In this document: positions 40,065 to 49,561 of the stretch, piece by piece
Layout of the letters: every line of letters begins with the position of its first letter
Position numbering within the stretch: position 1 is the first letter of the stretch
Source of the DNA: Pseudomonas putida
Lineage (GTDB): Bacteria > Pseudomonadota > Gammaproteobacteria > Pseudomonadales > Pseudomonadaceae
NCBI GenBank assembly: GCA_041879295.1
Contig: CP047152.1
Coordinates: forward strand, 1,121,501 to 1,185,500
Reading direction: 5' to 3'
DNA length: 64,000 nucleotides
Position numbers and translations under genes: made by a program
The notes under the pieces: generated by a model
Databases searched by the model: none
What the model was told of the DNA's origin: nothing
Seen by the model: the letters and a program-made list of their open reading frames with translations, nothing else

Positions 40065-42653
40065 TCAGATATCCCAAACCACATTGATACCGAAGTTGCG
40101 CCCCGGCATGGTCAGGCGGTCGATGTTAGCAGGCTGGGTCACAGCCGCTTCACCCTGGCCGTCGTAGCTGCGCACCGAATCCCACTGCCAGTATTTCTTG
40201 TCGGTAAGGTTGTACAGCCCGGCATTGATGGTGACGTCGTCGGTGACCTTGTAGTAGCCGGTCAGGTCCAGCACGCCGTAGCCCGGGGTACGGAACTTCG
40301 AGGTGGAACCGTCAGGCGAATAGAAGGTACTGTCGTCGACACGGGTCTTGCGCTTGACCAGCGTCCAGCTCAGCAAGCCGCCGTAGTTCTGCTGCTCGTA
40401 GCCCAGGCCGAATACGCCCTTGAGCGGGTTGACACTGTTCAACGGTTGACCGGTGTCATCGTTACGACCATAGGTGTAGGCAATCGAGCTTTGGGCATAG
40501 AGGCCCTGCGCTGCGCCGAAGTGGTCGAGGTTCAGGCGGCCCTTGAATTCGGCACCCTTGATCGTGGCGTGCTTGATGTTGTTGGCCTGGAAGGTCTGTT
40601 CCAGGTTGGCGCTTTGCACGGCATCTTCGTCGATGAAATCACGGTACTTGTTGTAGAACACTGCCACGTCGAAGTTGCCGGCGTCGAAGTTGCCACGCAG
40701 GCCGGTTTCGTAGCTTTTGCTCTTTTCAGGCTCGAGGTTCGGGTTGCCCTCCACGCGGTAGCCTTGGTCCAGGTTCTGGAAGCGGCCATACATGGCTTTG
40801 GCGGTCGGAGTACGGAAGCCCTCTGCATACTGGCCGTACCAGGTGTAGTTGTCGTTGAAGGCGTAGGTCAGGCCGAACTTGGGCGAGATGCGGTGCCACT
40901 TCTTGTCCGAATCGTCCTGGGAGGTTGGCGCCGTACCGCTGGACTCCAGACCACGCAGGAATTCCTCCGTGAATTTGGGTTCCATGCGGGTGTAGTCGTA
41001 GCGCGCGCCGGGCATGAAGGTCCAGTTGTTCCAGCGGATTTCATCCTGCGCGAACAGGCTGTAGGTATTCACGGTCGGGTCCGGGAAGTCGCTGACCAAC
41101 GCCTGCCCGTCACGCGCGCTGTCCTGTCCGATGGCGGTGCAGGTCCCACCGATATTCAGGCAAGTGCCGGTGCCGCTACGTGAACCCGTGACTTTCTCCT
41201 GTTTGAGTGTGGTGCCGTAGGTGAGCAGGTGGTCGGTTTGGCCGATGCTGAAGGCCTTGTCCAATTGGGCGTCGAATACCCACTGGCGATCCTTGTAGGT
41301 CGTCTGCCGGTCCCGAAACACTTGGCGTCCCGAGGCGACATACAGCTCATCGGTGCGTTGGTCGGTCTTCGCGATCTGGTAGTTGAGGCTCCATTTGACG
41401 TGATCTGCGACCACGCTATCGAGGTCGAATTCATGATTGAGGCCGAAGCGTTCACGGGTGATCGTGTCGTTGCCCTGGCGCATGCGGTACGAGTTCATGC
41501 CACCGAAGCCCGGAATGAACGGCCCACCCACCGCGCTGAGGATGTTCTGGTCGCGGTCATCCTTGTAGCGCTCGTAGGTGAGCCCCAGGCGCGCGTCGTC
41601 GGCGTAGTTCCAGCCCAGCTTGGCCAGCACGTTGGTGGTGCGCACGTCCATCGGGTTGGCTTCGGTGCGTGACAGGCCGTCGCCACTGTGGCTGCCGTGG
41701 GTTTCGGTCTCGTGGCCGTTGCGCTGGCTCAGGTGCAGCAGGCCGTCGAGATCACCCTGGCGGCCGGCGACAGTGGCGGAGGTCAGCCAGCTTTCGTCGG
41801 CCGAGCTGTAGCCGGTTTTCAGGCGTGCACCCACGTCTTTGCCGGGCTTGATGATGTCGTCCGGGTCGAGGGTGAAGTAGCTCACCGCACCGCCGATGGC
41901 GTTGCTGCCATACAACACCGAGGCCGGGCCGCGGAGGATTTCCACACGCTTGACGATTTCCGGGTCGACATAGTTGCGCTGGGTCTGGGCGTAGGGGCCG
42001 TAGAAGAAGCTGTCGGGGATCGACACGCCGTCGACTTGGGTGAGAATCCGCTCGCCGTCGATACCCCGGATGTTGTAGCCGTTCAGCCCGCTGCGTTGGC
42101 CGGTTCCGGATACCGACACCCCCGGCTCGTAGCGCACCAGATCCTGGATATTGTTCACGTTCTGCCGGTCCAGTTGCTCACGGGTCTGCACGCTGACAGT
42201 GCTCGGCACCTGGCTGACGTCCTGTGCACTGCGGGTGGCGCTGACGGTCACCTGCTGCAGGGCGATCACGTTGCTTGCGGTTTGGCGCTCCAGTACCACA
42301 TTGCCGTTGCTGATCTTGCGAAAACTCAGCCCGGTACCCCGCAACAGGCGCTTGAGGGCAGCATCTGGCGGCAGCGAACCCTGTACGCCTGGCGAAGCCA
42401 CGCCGTCGGCCAGCTCGGCGCTGAAGCCGACCTGCCAGCCGGTGACCTGGCTGAAGGCGTTGATCGCCGACACCAGCGGTTGCTGGCCGATGCTGAAGCG
42501 GTAGTCGCCCATACGCGGGCTGCTGGCCTGTGCCGGCTCGGCGGCCAGCGCCGGCAGGCTGCAGGCACCGCTGGCGAGCAGGGCAAGGGTCAACAGGGAC
42601 AGTTGTCCTGTACGGCGGGGAAGGTTGGACGAGCGGGTAGGACCAGTGGACAT
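40065..42653 (-). CDS. TonB-dependent outer-membrane receptor with signalling domain (HasR-like)
   Basis: An 862-residue outer-membrane receptor: signal peptide to about residue 37 (LALLASGACSLPALAAE), an STN signalling domain (about 48-115, YRFSIGQQPLVSAINAFSQV), the plug (about 130-245, NIRGIDGERILTQVDGVSIP, VEILRGPASVLYGSNAIGGA), then a beta-barrel ending in VVWDI with a terminal aromatic pattern. It belongs to the hemoglobin/transferrin/lactoferrin receptor group; FRTP and NPNL boxes lie at about 608-640. No His lies between those boxes, unlike typical heme receptors. FecI/FecR genes lie upstream, so ligand binding should be signalled through FecR. Heme is the likely but unproven ligand. 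Confidence 0.88.
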   Translation of the reverse strand: MSTGPTRSSNLPRRTGQLSLLTLALLASGACSLPALAAEPAQASSPRMGDYRFSIGQQPLVSAINAFSQVTGWQVGFSAELADGVASPGVQGSLPPDAALKRLLRGTGLSFRKISNGNVVLERQTASNVIALQQVTVSATRSAQDVSQVPSTVSVQTREQLDRQNVNNIQDLVRYEPGVSVSGTGQRSGLNGYNIRGIDGERILTQVDGVSIPDSFFYGPYAQTQRNYVDPEIVKRVEILRGPASVLYGSNAIGGAVSYFTLDPDDIIKPGKDVGARLKTGYSSADESWLTSATVAGRQGDLDGLLHLSQRNGHETETHGSHSGDGLSRTEANPMDVRTTNVLAKLGWNYADDARLGLTYERYKDDRDQNILSAVGGPFIPGFGGMNSYRMRQGNDTITRERFGLNHEFDLDSVVADHVKWSLNYQIAKTDQRTDELYVASGRQVFRDRQTTYKDRQWVFDAQLDKAFSIGQTDHLLTYGTTLKQEKVTGSRSGTGTCLNIGGTCTAIGQDSARDGQALVSDFPDPTVNTYSLFAQDEIRWNNWTFMPGARYDYTRMEPKFTEEFLRGLESSGTAPTSQDDSDKKWHRISPKFGLTYAFNDNYTWYGQYAEGFRTPTAKAMYGRFQNLDQGYRVEGNPNLEPEKSKSYETGLRGNFDAGNFDVAVFYNKYRDFIDEDAVQSANLEQTFQANNIKHATIKGAEFKGRLNLDHFGAAQGLYAQSSIAYTYGRNDDTGQPLNSVNPLKGVFGLGYEQQNYGGLLSWTLVKRKTRVDDSTFYSPDGSTSKFRTPGYGVLDLTGYYKVTDDVTINAGLYNLTDKKYWQWDSVRSYDGQGEAAVTQPANIDRLTMPGRNFGINVVWDI

Positions 42654-42778
42654 CGGAAGCGCTCCCAGACGCGCGGGCTGTTATAGGTGATGGCTGTTCT
42701 CGTTCACAAACAAGAATCAGTTGCATTGGCTATAACGAGACGGGCGGGCGAGTGCGATCGCGTAAAAATAATTCAGGG

Positions 42779-43741
42779 TCAGTTCAGGATGACCAGCGCC
42801 GGGTACTCATGCAGCTGTGCCGAGGTGATGTGGGCCAGTGCGCGCAGGGTTTCCAGCGGCTGGTCGAGGCGGTAGTTACCGGTGACGGCAACATTCTCCA
42901 GCTGTGTATTGCGGTTGATGATCCAGCCCGGGTAGTACCGCTGCACTTCGGCCAGCACCTGGCTCAACGGGCAGTTCTCGAACACCAGGCGGCCGTCGAT
43001 CCAGGCCAGGTCCTTGTGCATGTCTGGGCGCTGGCGTTGGCCAAAGCCCTCGGGGCCGACGCTGATGCTGTCGCCGGCACTCAGGCGGATGCGCTGGTCG
43101 CGCCCACCCTGCAGGTCGACAGCGCCGCGTTGCACCCGCACCTGAGCTTCGCCGTCAAGGTAACGCACGGCAAAGTCGGTGTCGCGCACCTGTGCGCGCA
43201 AAGGCCCAGCTTTCACTTCCAGCGGCAGCTGCGCGCTGTCGGGAACCTGAAAATAAGCCTCGCCCTGCAGCAGGCGGGCGACCTGGCGGCCGTCCTGGCG
43301 TTCGCTGGCAAATGCCGAATTGGTGTTGAGCAGCACTTTTGCGCCGTCTTCCAGTTGCAGGCGCTGGCGCTCGCCGACCACAGTCAGGTGGTCCGCCTGC
43401 AGGCGCATGGGCAGGTTACCGACGGTGAACAGCCCAACCACCAGCAGCGCTGCGGTGGCCAGAGGTTTCCAGTGGCTGCGCAGGCGCCCGCGCCATGAGC
43501 GGCGTTGCTGCTGGTGCATCTGTGTGGCCACTTGATGCAACGGGGTACCGTTCCACAGTGCCTCGGCCTCGACATAGGCCTCGGCGTTTTCTGGCGCAGC
43601 GCTCAGCCAGGCTTCAAAGGCCTGGGTGTCTGCGGCATCTGCGCATTGCAGGCGCACCAGCCAGTCCAGCGCCTCGTCCATGGCACGAGCTCGGGCGCTA
43701 AGCCGGGCAGGTGACGGGCGAGGGGCAGGGCGGTCGGTCAC
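42779..43741 (-). CDS. FecR-family anti-sigma/regulator protein
   Basis: A 320-residue inner-membrane signal relay between a TonB receptor and its FecI sigma factor. The cytoplasmic DUF4880 domain (about 15-65) has EALDWLVRLQCADAADTQAF and a helix with AENAEAYVEAEALW; the membrane helix is near residues 93-113 (WKPLATAALLVVGLFTVGNL). The periplasmic FecR domain follows, with LQLEDGAKVLLNTNSAFASE, and then an STN-like C-terminal end. GTG 43741 is chosen because AGGA lies six bases upstream; ATG 43771 lacks a ribosome site. It sits between fecI and the receptor gene. Confidence 0.9.
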   Translation of the reverse strand: MTDRPAPRPSPARLSARARAMDEALDWLVRLQCADAADTQAFEAWLSAAPENAEAYVEAEALWNGTPLHQVATQMHQQQRRSWRGRLRSHWKPLATAALLVVGLFTVGNLPMRLQADHLTVVGERQRLQLEDGAKVLLNTNSAFASERQDGRQVARLLQGEAYFQVPDSAQLPLEVKAGPLRAQVRDTDFAVRYLDGEAQVRVQRGAVDLQGGRDQRIRLSAGDSISVGPEGFGQRQRPDMHKDLAWIDGRLVFENCPLSQVLAEVQRYYPGWIINRNTQLENVAVTGNYRLDQPLETLRALAHITSAQLHEYPALVILN

Positions 43742-43813
43742 GGTGAATCCTTGAATGGTTTTTCTGCGCATCATCACGGCTGGGGTGGGGAGTGGCAAGG
43801 GGCTTTGCGTTAC

Positions 43814-44326
43814 CTACTTGAGACGGTCGGCAACACCCATGCAGATTGCCATGATCAGTTTCAGTTCCTTTTGTACCGTGCTGGGCGAAACACTCAGTTG
43901 TTCGGCGATTTCCAGATAGGTGGCGCCATGCAGGCGGCTGAGGATGAAAATGCGTTGTTGGCGCTCGCTCAGTTGATTGAGGCTGACGCTGAGGTGCTTG
44001 AGCAACTGCTCGGCGTGGGCGGCATCCTCGCTGCTGGTGGCGGGCGCGGCGACACTGTGCAGCACTTCGTCGGGCACGTCGTCGACCAGCATGCGTGCCT
44101 GCACCCGGCGTGCACGCAGGTGGTCCAGCGCCAGGTTGCGCGCGGTCTGAAACACGAACGGCTCGATGTGCTCGATGGGCCGCTCGCCCAGCGCGCGGGA
44201 CACCCGCAGGTAGGTTTCCTGCAGCAGGTCTTCGGCCGTGCTGGGGTTACCGACCATGCGCTGCAGGGTACGCAGCAGGGTGAGGCGCTGAACGAGGAAG
44301 ACGGAATTGAACCGGGACTGACTCAC
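43814..44326 (-). CDS. FecI-family ECF sigma factor
   Basis: A 170-residue iron-starvation ECF sigma factor: region 2 has LRTLQRMVGNPSTAEDLLQE and YLRVSRALGERPIEHIEPFV, then FQTARNLALDHLRARRV; region 4 has LSERQQRIFILSRLHGATYL and IAEQLSVSPSTVQKELKLIM. It is expected to transcribe the downstream receptor gene after a signal through FecR. A Fur box lies 27 bases upstream of the start, so it should be made only when iron is low. Confidence 0.92.
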   Translation of the reverse strand: MSQSRFNSVFLVQRLTLLRTLQRMVGNPSTAEDLLQETYLRVSRALGERPIEHIEPFVFQTARNLALDHLRARRVQARMLVDDVPDEVLHSVAAPATSSEDAAHAEQLLKHLSVSLNQLSERQQRIFILSRLHGATYLEIAEQLSVSPSTVQKELKLIMAICMGVADRLK

Positions 44327-44352
44327 GGGGGGACCTGGCCGACGAAAGGTTA

Positions 44353-44369
44353 ATGATAATGCTTATCAT
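44353..44369. promoter_or_regulatory. Fur box upstream of the fecI-type gene
   Basis: ATGATAA-TGC-TTATCAT is a perfect 7-bp-armed palindrome that closely follows the Fur consensus GATAATGATAATCATTATC. It lies 27 bases upstream of the sigma-factor start. Confidence 0.8.
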
Positions 44370-44457
44370 CCGTGCGGCAGGTCAAGTGTGGAATTATCAG
44401 GAAAAGGTAAAGATTGTGAGTCTGCGGGCGCTTGGCGGTGGATTTTCTGTGTATTTG

Positions 44458-44680
44458 AAATCGAGCGCCGCCCGCGCGGCGCATCGCGAGCAAGCTCGCT
44501 CCTACATTTGTTTCGGGCCAGTCCATCCTGTGCCACTGGCGCGCGACCGCCTTGTTTGTACGACGCGATATCGAGCCATACGCCAGGGCGTTCGCGCGCA
44601 AATCCCACAGGCATAATTGGCCCGAAACAAATGTAGGAGCGAGCTTGCTCGCGATGCGCCGCGCGGGCGGCGCTCGATTT
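44458..44680. mobile_element. 223-bp element with perfect 63-bp terminal inverted repeats
   Basis: Bases 44458-44520 and 44618-44680 are exact reverse complements (63 bp), with ends AAATCGAGCGCCGCCCGCGC and its complement. Inside each arm is a REP-like palindrome (GAGCGAGCTTGCTCGC). The 97-bp centre holds no convincing gene. A shorter relative is at 39883-40040; the two bracket the receptor-fecR-fecI cassette. Probably a non-autonomous MITE or large REP composite. Confidence 0.8.
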
Positions 44681-44708
44681 CATAGGCGCCGAAAATGCCT
44701 TGTCATGC

Positions 44709-45710
44709 TCAGCCAGCCCGGCACAACGCCAAACAGTTATCCAGCATCCGGTTGCTGAACCCCCATTCGTTGTCATACCAGGCCAGCACCTTGAGCATCC
44801 GCCCGTTGGCGCGGGTATGGTTGGCATCGTAGATCGACGACAGCGGGTTGTGGTTGAAATCGCAGGAAACCAATGGCAGGGCGTTGTAGCCCAATACCTT
44901 GGAATGCTTGCTGGCCTCGAGGAACAGCTGGTTGACCTGCTCCGCCGTAGCTTCGCGCTTGAGGTTGACAGTGAGGTCTACCAGCGACACGTTGATGACG
45001 GGCACCCGCACCGCCATGCCGGTCAGCTTGCCGGCCAGTTCCGGCAGCACCAGGCCCACGGCCTCGGCGGCACCGGTCTTGCTCGGGATCATCGACTGGG
45101 TCGCTGAACGCGCGCGGTACGGGTCGCTGTGGTACACGTCAGTCAGCACCTGGTCGTTGGTGTAGGCGTGGATGGTGGTCATCAGGCCTTGCTCGATGCC
45201 GAACTCCCGGTGCAGCACCTGAGCGATCGGCGCCAGGCAGTTGGTGGTGCAGGAGGCATTGGAAATGACCTGGTGCGAGGCGCGCAGGATGTCGTGGTTG
45301 ACCCCGTATACCACGGTGGCATCGGCACCCTTGGCCGGTGCCGAGACAATCACCTTGCCCGCCCCGGCGGCCAGGTGCGCAGCAGCCTTGGCCCGGTCGG
45401 TGAACAGCCCGGTGCATTCGAACACCACGTCGATCGCCTCGGCCTTCCAGGGCAGTTCGGCCGGATTGCGGATGGCACTGACCGCGATACGGTCACCGTT
45501 GACCGTCAGGCTTTCGTGGTCGGCCTCGACGGTCGCGTCAAAGATGCCGTGGACACTGTCGTACTTGAGCAGGTGGGCATTCATGGCGCTGTCGCCCAGG
45601 TCGTTGATGGCGACGACCTGCAGGTCCTGGCGATAGCCTTGGGTATACAGTGCGCGCAGGACATTGCGCCCGATTCGGCCGAATCCATTGATGGCGATGC
45701 GAAGGGTCAT
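44709..45710 (-). CDS. gap: Glyceraldehyde-3-phosphate dehydrogenase, type I
   Basis: A 333-residue NAD-dependent GAPDH that oxidises glyceraldehyde-3-phosphate, the other product of Eda. NAD-binding start [20 protein letters not shown]; active-site Cys in [20 protein letters not shown]; substrate motif [16 protein letters not shown]. The start [14 protein letters not shown] at 45710 gives the family length; the open frame upstream adds unrelated residues. It diverges from edd, with two HexR-type operators in the shared gap, as for gap-1 of P. putida. Confidence 0.96.
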   Translation of the reverse strand: MTLRIAINGFGRIGRNVLRALYTQGYRQDLQVVAINDLGDSAMNAHLLKYDSVHGIFDATVEADHESLTVNGDRIAVSAIRNPAELPWKAEAIDVVFECTGLFTDRAKAAAHLAAGAGKVIVSAPAKGADATVVYGVNHDILRASHQVISNASCTTNCLAPIAQVLHREFGIEQGLMTTIHAYTNDQVLTDVYHSDPYRARSATQSMIPSKTGAAEAVGLVLPELAGKLTGMAVRVPVINVSLVDLTVNLKREATAEQVNQLFLEASKHSKVLGYNALPLVSCDFNHNPLSSIYDANHTRANGRMLKVLAWYDNEWGFSNRMLDNCLALCRAG

Positions 45711-45774
45711 GGCAGTACCTCTGGCAGTTCGAGTGAAACCTGTGGCACAAAGGAGCTTCACTGAAACGGTTTTG

Positions 45775-45789
45775 TTGTTGGAATTACAA
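45775..45789. promoter_or_regulatory. HexR-type operator (gap side)
   Basis: TTGT-N7-ACAA (45775-45789) in the gap/edd gap matches the HexR pattern TTGT-N7/8-ACAA I recall for P. putida. It lies 65 bases upstream of gap. Confidence 0.65.
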
Positions 45790-45836
45790 GATTATTCACT
45801 GGCTGATAGAAAACAAGCCTTTTTAGTGGCAGTATT

Positions 45837-45852
45837 TTGTTTAAATATACAA
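45837..45852. promoter_or_regulatory. HexR-type operator (edd side)
   Basis: TTGT-N8-ACAA (45837-45852) is a second match to the HexR pattern, about 120 bases upstream of edd. Confidence 0.65.
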
Positions 45853-45974
45853 CGAGTGGTTGGGCGACGTGCCTCCACCGATGCAGCGGGCTCCTAACCA
45901 TGAGCCTAGGCCGCAATCGTTTGGAGGGGAAATGCCCGGTAAACCGCCCTTACAATTAGCCTGGAGTCCAGTAC

Positions 45975-47801
45975 ATGCATCCGCGCATCCTTGAGGTCAC
46001 CCAGCGGCTGGTCGAACGCAGCCGAGCCACCCGCGAACGCTACCTGCAGCTGATTCGTGGCGCGGCCAGTGACGGCCCCATGCGTGCCAGCCTGCAGTGC
46101 GCCAACTTCGCCCACGGCGTGGCCGGTTGCGGCAGCGAAGACAAGCAGACTCTGCGCCTGATGAACGCGGCCAACGTGGCCATCGTCTCGGCCTACAACG
46201 ACATGTTGTCTGCCCACCAGCCGTACCTGCATTTCCCCGAGCAGATCAAGCAGGCCTTGCGCGAGGTCGGTTCGGTCGGCCAGTTTGCCGGTGGCGTGCC
46301 GGCCATGTGCGACGGTGTGACCCAGGGCGAGCCGGGCATGGAGTTGGCTATCGCCAGCCGTGAAGTGATCGCAATGTCCACGGCGGTAGCGCTGTCGCAC
46401 AACATGTTCGACGCAGCACTGATGCTGGGCATCTGCGACAAGATCGTCCCCGGCCTGATGATGGGCGCGCTGCGCTTCGGCCACCTGCCGACCATCTTCG
46501 TCCCGGGCGGACCGATGGTTTCCGGCATCTCCAACAAGCAGAAGGCCGATGTGCGCCAGCGCTATGCCGAAGGCAAGGCCAGCCGCGAAGAGCTGCTGGA
46601 GTCCGAGATGAATTCCTACCATAGCCCCGGCACCTGCACCTTCTATGGCACCGCCAACACCAACCAATTGGTGATGGAGGTGATGGGGCTGCACCTGCCG
46701 GGCGCCTCGTTCGTCAACCCGTACACACCGCTGCGCGACGCACTCACCGCCGAGGCCGCGCAGCAGGTGACGCGCATGACCAAGGCCAGCGGCAGCTTCA
46801 TGCCGCTGGGCGAAATCGTCGACGAGAAGGCGCTGGTCAACTCCATCGTCGCGCTGCACGCTACCGGCGGCTCGACCAACCACACCCTGCACATCCCGGC
46901 GATTGCCCAGGCTGCGGGTATCCAGCTGACCTGGCAGGACATGGCCGACCTCTCCGAAGTGGTGCCGACCCTGTCGCACGTGTACCCCAACGGCAAGGCC
47001 GACATCAACCACTTCCAGGCTGCCGGCGGCATGGCCTTCCTGATTCGTGAACTGCTCGACGCCGGCCTGCTGCACGAAGATGTCAACACCGTGGCCGGCC
47101 ATGGCCTGCGCCGCTACACCCAGGAACCCTTCCTCGACGATGGCAAGCTGGTGTGGCGCGAAGGGCCGCAACAGAGCCTGGACGAAAGCATCCTGCGCCC
47201 GGTGTCGCGGCCATTCTCGGCCGAAGGCGGCCTGCGGGTGATGGAAGGCAACCTGGGTCGTGGCGTGATGAAAGTGTCTGCCGTCGCCCCTGAGCACCAG
47301 GTGGTCGAGGCCCCCGCACGGGTGTTCCAGGACCAGCAATCGCTGGCCGACGCGTTCAAGGCCGGCGAGCTGGAGCGTGACTTTGTCGCGGTGGTGCGCT
47401 TCCAGGGCCCGCGTTGCAATGGCATGCCGGAACTGCACAAGCTCACCCCGTTCCTCGGTGTGTTGCAGGACCGTGGCTACAAAGTTGCGCTGGTTACCGA
47501 CGGACGCATGTCCGGTGCCTCGGGCAAGATCCCCGCGGCCATCCACGTTTGCCCGGAGGCTTACGACGGCGGCCCGCTGGCGCGGGTGCGCGATGGTGAT
47601 ATCGTGCGAGTCGACGGTGTCGAAGGCACGTTGCGGATCATGGTGTCGGCAGAAGAACTGGCCAGCCGTGAGCTGCCGCCAGCGCCCCAGGGCAACGACC
47701 TGGGGTGTGGGCGCGAGCTGTTCGGCTTCATGCGCATGGCGTTCAGCCCGGCAGAGCAGGGCGCCAGTGCCTTTACCTCGGCCCTGGAGCACCTCAAATG
47801 A
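45975..47801 (+). CDS. edd: Phosphogluconate dehydratase
   Basis: Edd dehydrates 6-phosphogluconate to 2-keto-3-deoxy-6-phosphogluconate, the first step of the Entner-Doudoroff pathway. The 608-residue enzyme belongs to the IlvD/Edd family with a [4Fe-4S] cluster. Key blocks are [40 protein letters not shown] (cluster Cys), [20 protein letters not shown] (cluster Cys) and [21 protein letters not shown] modest CTGGAG ribosome site precedes ATG 45975. Its TGA overlaps the glk ATG. Confidence 0.97.
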   Translation: MHPRILEVTQRLVERSRATRERYLQLIRGAASDGPMRASLQCANFAHGVAGCGSEDKQTLRLMNAANVAIVSAYNDMLSAHQPYLHFPEQIKQALREVGSVGQFAGGVPAMCDGVTQGEPGMELAIASREVIAMSTAVALSHNMFDAALMLGICDKIVPGLMMGALRFGHLPTIFVPGGPMVSGISNKQKADVRQRYAEGKASREELLESEMNSYHSPGTCTFYGTANTNQLVMEVMGLHLPGASFVNPYTPLRDALTAEAAQQVTRMTKASGSFMPLGEIVDEKALVNSIVALHATGGSTNHTLHIPAIAQAAGIQLTWQDMADLSEVVPTLSHVYPNGKADINHFQAAGGMAFLIRELLDAGLLHEDVNTVAGHGLRRYTQEPFLDDGKLVWREGPQQSLDESILRPVSRPFSAEGGLRVMEGNLGRGVMKVSAVAPEHQVVEAPARVFQDQQSLADAFKAGELERDFVAVVRFQGPRCNGMPELHKLTPFLGVLQDRGYKVALVTDGRMSGASGKIPAAIHVCPEAYDGGPLARVRDGDIVRVDGVEGTLRIMVSAEELASRELPPAPQGNDLGCGRELFGFMRMAFSPAEQGASAFTSALEHLK

Positions 47802-48757
47802 AGCACCTGCTGGTTGGTGATATTGGCGGCACCAATGCCCGTTTTGCGTTGTGGCGTGACAACCAGCTGCATGAGGTAAAAATTTTCGCCACCGCGGACT
47901 ACACCAACCCCGAGCAGGCCATCGAGGCCTATCTGGAAAGCCAGGGTATCGCCCGTGGCGGCCTGGCGGCGGTGTGCCTGGCGGTGGCCGGCCCGGTCGA
48001 TGGCGATGAATTCCGCTTCACCAACAACCACTGGCGCCTGAGCCGCACGGCATTTTGCAAGACCTTGCAGGTCGAGCGACTGTTGCTGATCAATGATTTC
48101 ACCGCGATGGCGCTGGGCATGACCCGTCTGCGCGAAGGCGAGTTCCGCGAGGTGTGCCCCGGCCAGGCCGACCCCTCGCGGCCGGCACTGGTGATCGGCC
48201 CAGGTACTGGCCTGGGTGTGGGCTCGTTGCTGCGTCTGGGCGAACAGCACTGGAAGGCCCTGCCGGGTGAAGGCGGGCATGTTGACCTGCCGGTAGGCAA
48301 TGCTCGCGAAGCGGCAATCCACCAGCAGATCCACAGTCAGATCGGTCATGTCAGCGCCGAGGCCGTGCTCAGTGGTGGTGGCCTGGTGCGGCTGTACCAG
48401 GCGATCTGTGCGCTGGACGGCGACACGCCCAGGCACAAGACCCCGGCGCATATCACCGATGCCGCACTGGGCGGTGAGCCGCGAGCGCTGGCGGTGGTCG
48501 AGCAGTTCTGCCGTTTCCTTGGGCGAGTGGCGGGTAACAATGTGCTGACGCTGGGCGCACGAGGCGGGGTCTATATTGTTGGCGGTGTGATTCCGCGCTT
48601 TGCCGAGCTGTTCTTGCGTAGCGGGTTTGCCGCGAGTTTTGCCGACAAGGGGTGTATGAGTGGCTATTTTGCCGGGGTGCCGGTGTGGCTGGTGACGGCG
48701 GAGTTTTCCGGGTTGGAGGGGGCCGGTGTAGCGTTGCAGCAGGCGTTGGATCACTGA
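47798..48757 (+). CDS. glk: Glucokinase
   Basis: Glk phosphorylates cytoplasmic glucose to glucose-6-phosphate with ATP. The 319-residue ROK-independent bacterial glucokinase (Glk family) has the phosphate-binding start [36 protein letters not shown], the catalytic Asp in [13 protein letters not shown], the [15 protein letters not shown] loop, and [17 protein letters not shown] 47798 shares ATGA with edd's stop, so the two are translated together. A GGGGCC/GGCCCC hairpin (48760-48778) follows the stop. Confidence 0.95.
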   Translation: MKHLLVGDIGGTNARFALWRDNQLHEVKIFATADYTNPEQAIEAYLESQGIARGGLAAVCLAVAGPVDGDEFRFTNNHWRLSRTAFCKTLQVERLLLINDFTAMALGMTRLREGEFREVCPGQADPSRPALVIGPGTGLGVGSLLRLGEQHWKALPGEGGHVDLPVGNAREAAIHQQIHSQIGHVSAEAVLSGGGLVRLYQAICALDGDTPRHKTPAHITDAALGGEPRALAVVEQFCRFLGRVAGNNVLTLGARGGVYIVGGVIPRFAELFLRSGFAASFADKGCMSGYFAGVPVWLVTAEFSGLEGAGVALQQALDH

Positions 48758-48835
48758 TGGGGCCACTTGACGGCCCCGATGGCAATACCCGACAGCAGGC
48801 AAAAAGACCTGCAATCAACAAGAGGAAGGACCACC

Positions 48836-49561
48836 TTGAGCACTGCCGGCAAATCGATCCTGATGGTCGACGACGACCAGGAAATCCGTGAACTGCTGCA
48901 AACCTACCTGAGCCGCTCCGGCTTCCAGGTGCATGCCGAGGCTGACGGCAGGGGCTTTCGCCGTGCGCTGGAAACCACGCCCTGCGATCTGGTCATTCTT
49001 GACGTCATGTTGCCCGACGAAGACGGCTTCAGCTTGTGCCGCTGGGTACGCCAGCACCCACGCCAGGCGCGCGTACCTATCATCATGCTCACCGCCAACT
49101 CGGACGAGGCTGACCGGGTCATTGGCCTGGAACTGGGCGCTGATGACTATCTGGGCAAGCCGTTCAGCCCCCGCGAACTGCAAGCGCGAATCAAGGCTTT
49201 GTTGCGCCGCACCGAGTTCGGCCAGACGGCGCCGGGCAGCGCCGTGCTGGCCTTCGACGACTGGCGCCTGGACACGGTCAGCCACCGCCTGTTCCACCGT
49301 GATGGAGAGGAGGTGATCCTCTCCGGCGCCGACTTTGCCCTGCTCAAACTGTTCCTCGATCACCCGCAGCAAATCCTCGACCGCGACACCATCGGCAACG
49401 CCACCCGTGGCCGCGAACCGATGCCGCTGGACCGTATCGTCGACATGGCGGTCAGCCGTCTGCGCCAGCGCCTGCGCGATACCGACAAACCTCCCCGGCT
49501 GATCCGCACCGTGCGAGGCAGTGGCTACTTGTTGGCGGCGCATGTCTGCTGTGCGCCCTGA
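48836..49561 (+). CDS. gltR: Two-component response regulator of glucose uptake
   Basis: A 241-residue OmpR-family regulator. The receiver (about 1-120) has ILMVDDDQEIRELLQTYL (acidic Asp pair), the phosphoacceptor Asp in LVILDVMLPDEDGFSL, and the conserved Lys in DDYLGKPFSPREL; the C-terminal winged helix (about 140-235) has LSGADFALLKLFLDHPQQIL and LIRTVRGSGYLLA. TTG 48836 is chosen: AGAGGAAGGA lies just upstream, and earlier in-frame starts add non-family sequence. With gtrS it should control gtsABCD and oprB; the name follows the P. putida/P. aeruginosa systems. Confidence 0.88.
   Translation: MSTAGKSILMVDDDQEIRELLQTYLSRSGFQVHAEADGRGFRRALETTPCDLVILDVMLPDEDGFSLCRWVRQHPRQARVPIIMLTANSDEADRVIGLELGADDYLGKPFSPRELQARIKALLRRTEFGQTAPGSAVLAFDDWRLDTVSHRLFHRDGEEVILSGADFALLKLFLDHPQQILDRDTIGNATRGREPMPLDRIVDMAVSRLRQRLRDTDKPPRLIRTVRGSGYLLAAHVCCAP

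Noticed and set aside
44353..44616. Small open frames in the fecI/gap gap
   Set aside because: They translate the inverted-repeat element; similar peptides at the short copy come from the repeat, not from a gene.
45906..47792. A 628-codon open frame antisense to edd
   Set aside because: It covers edd exactly, is His/Gln/Arg-rich as usual for such mirror frames and has no recognisable domain.
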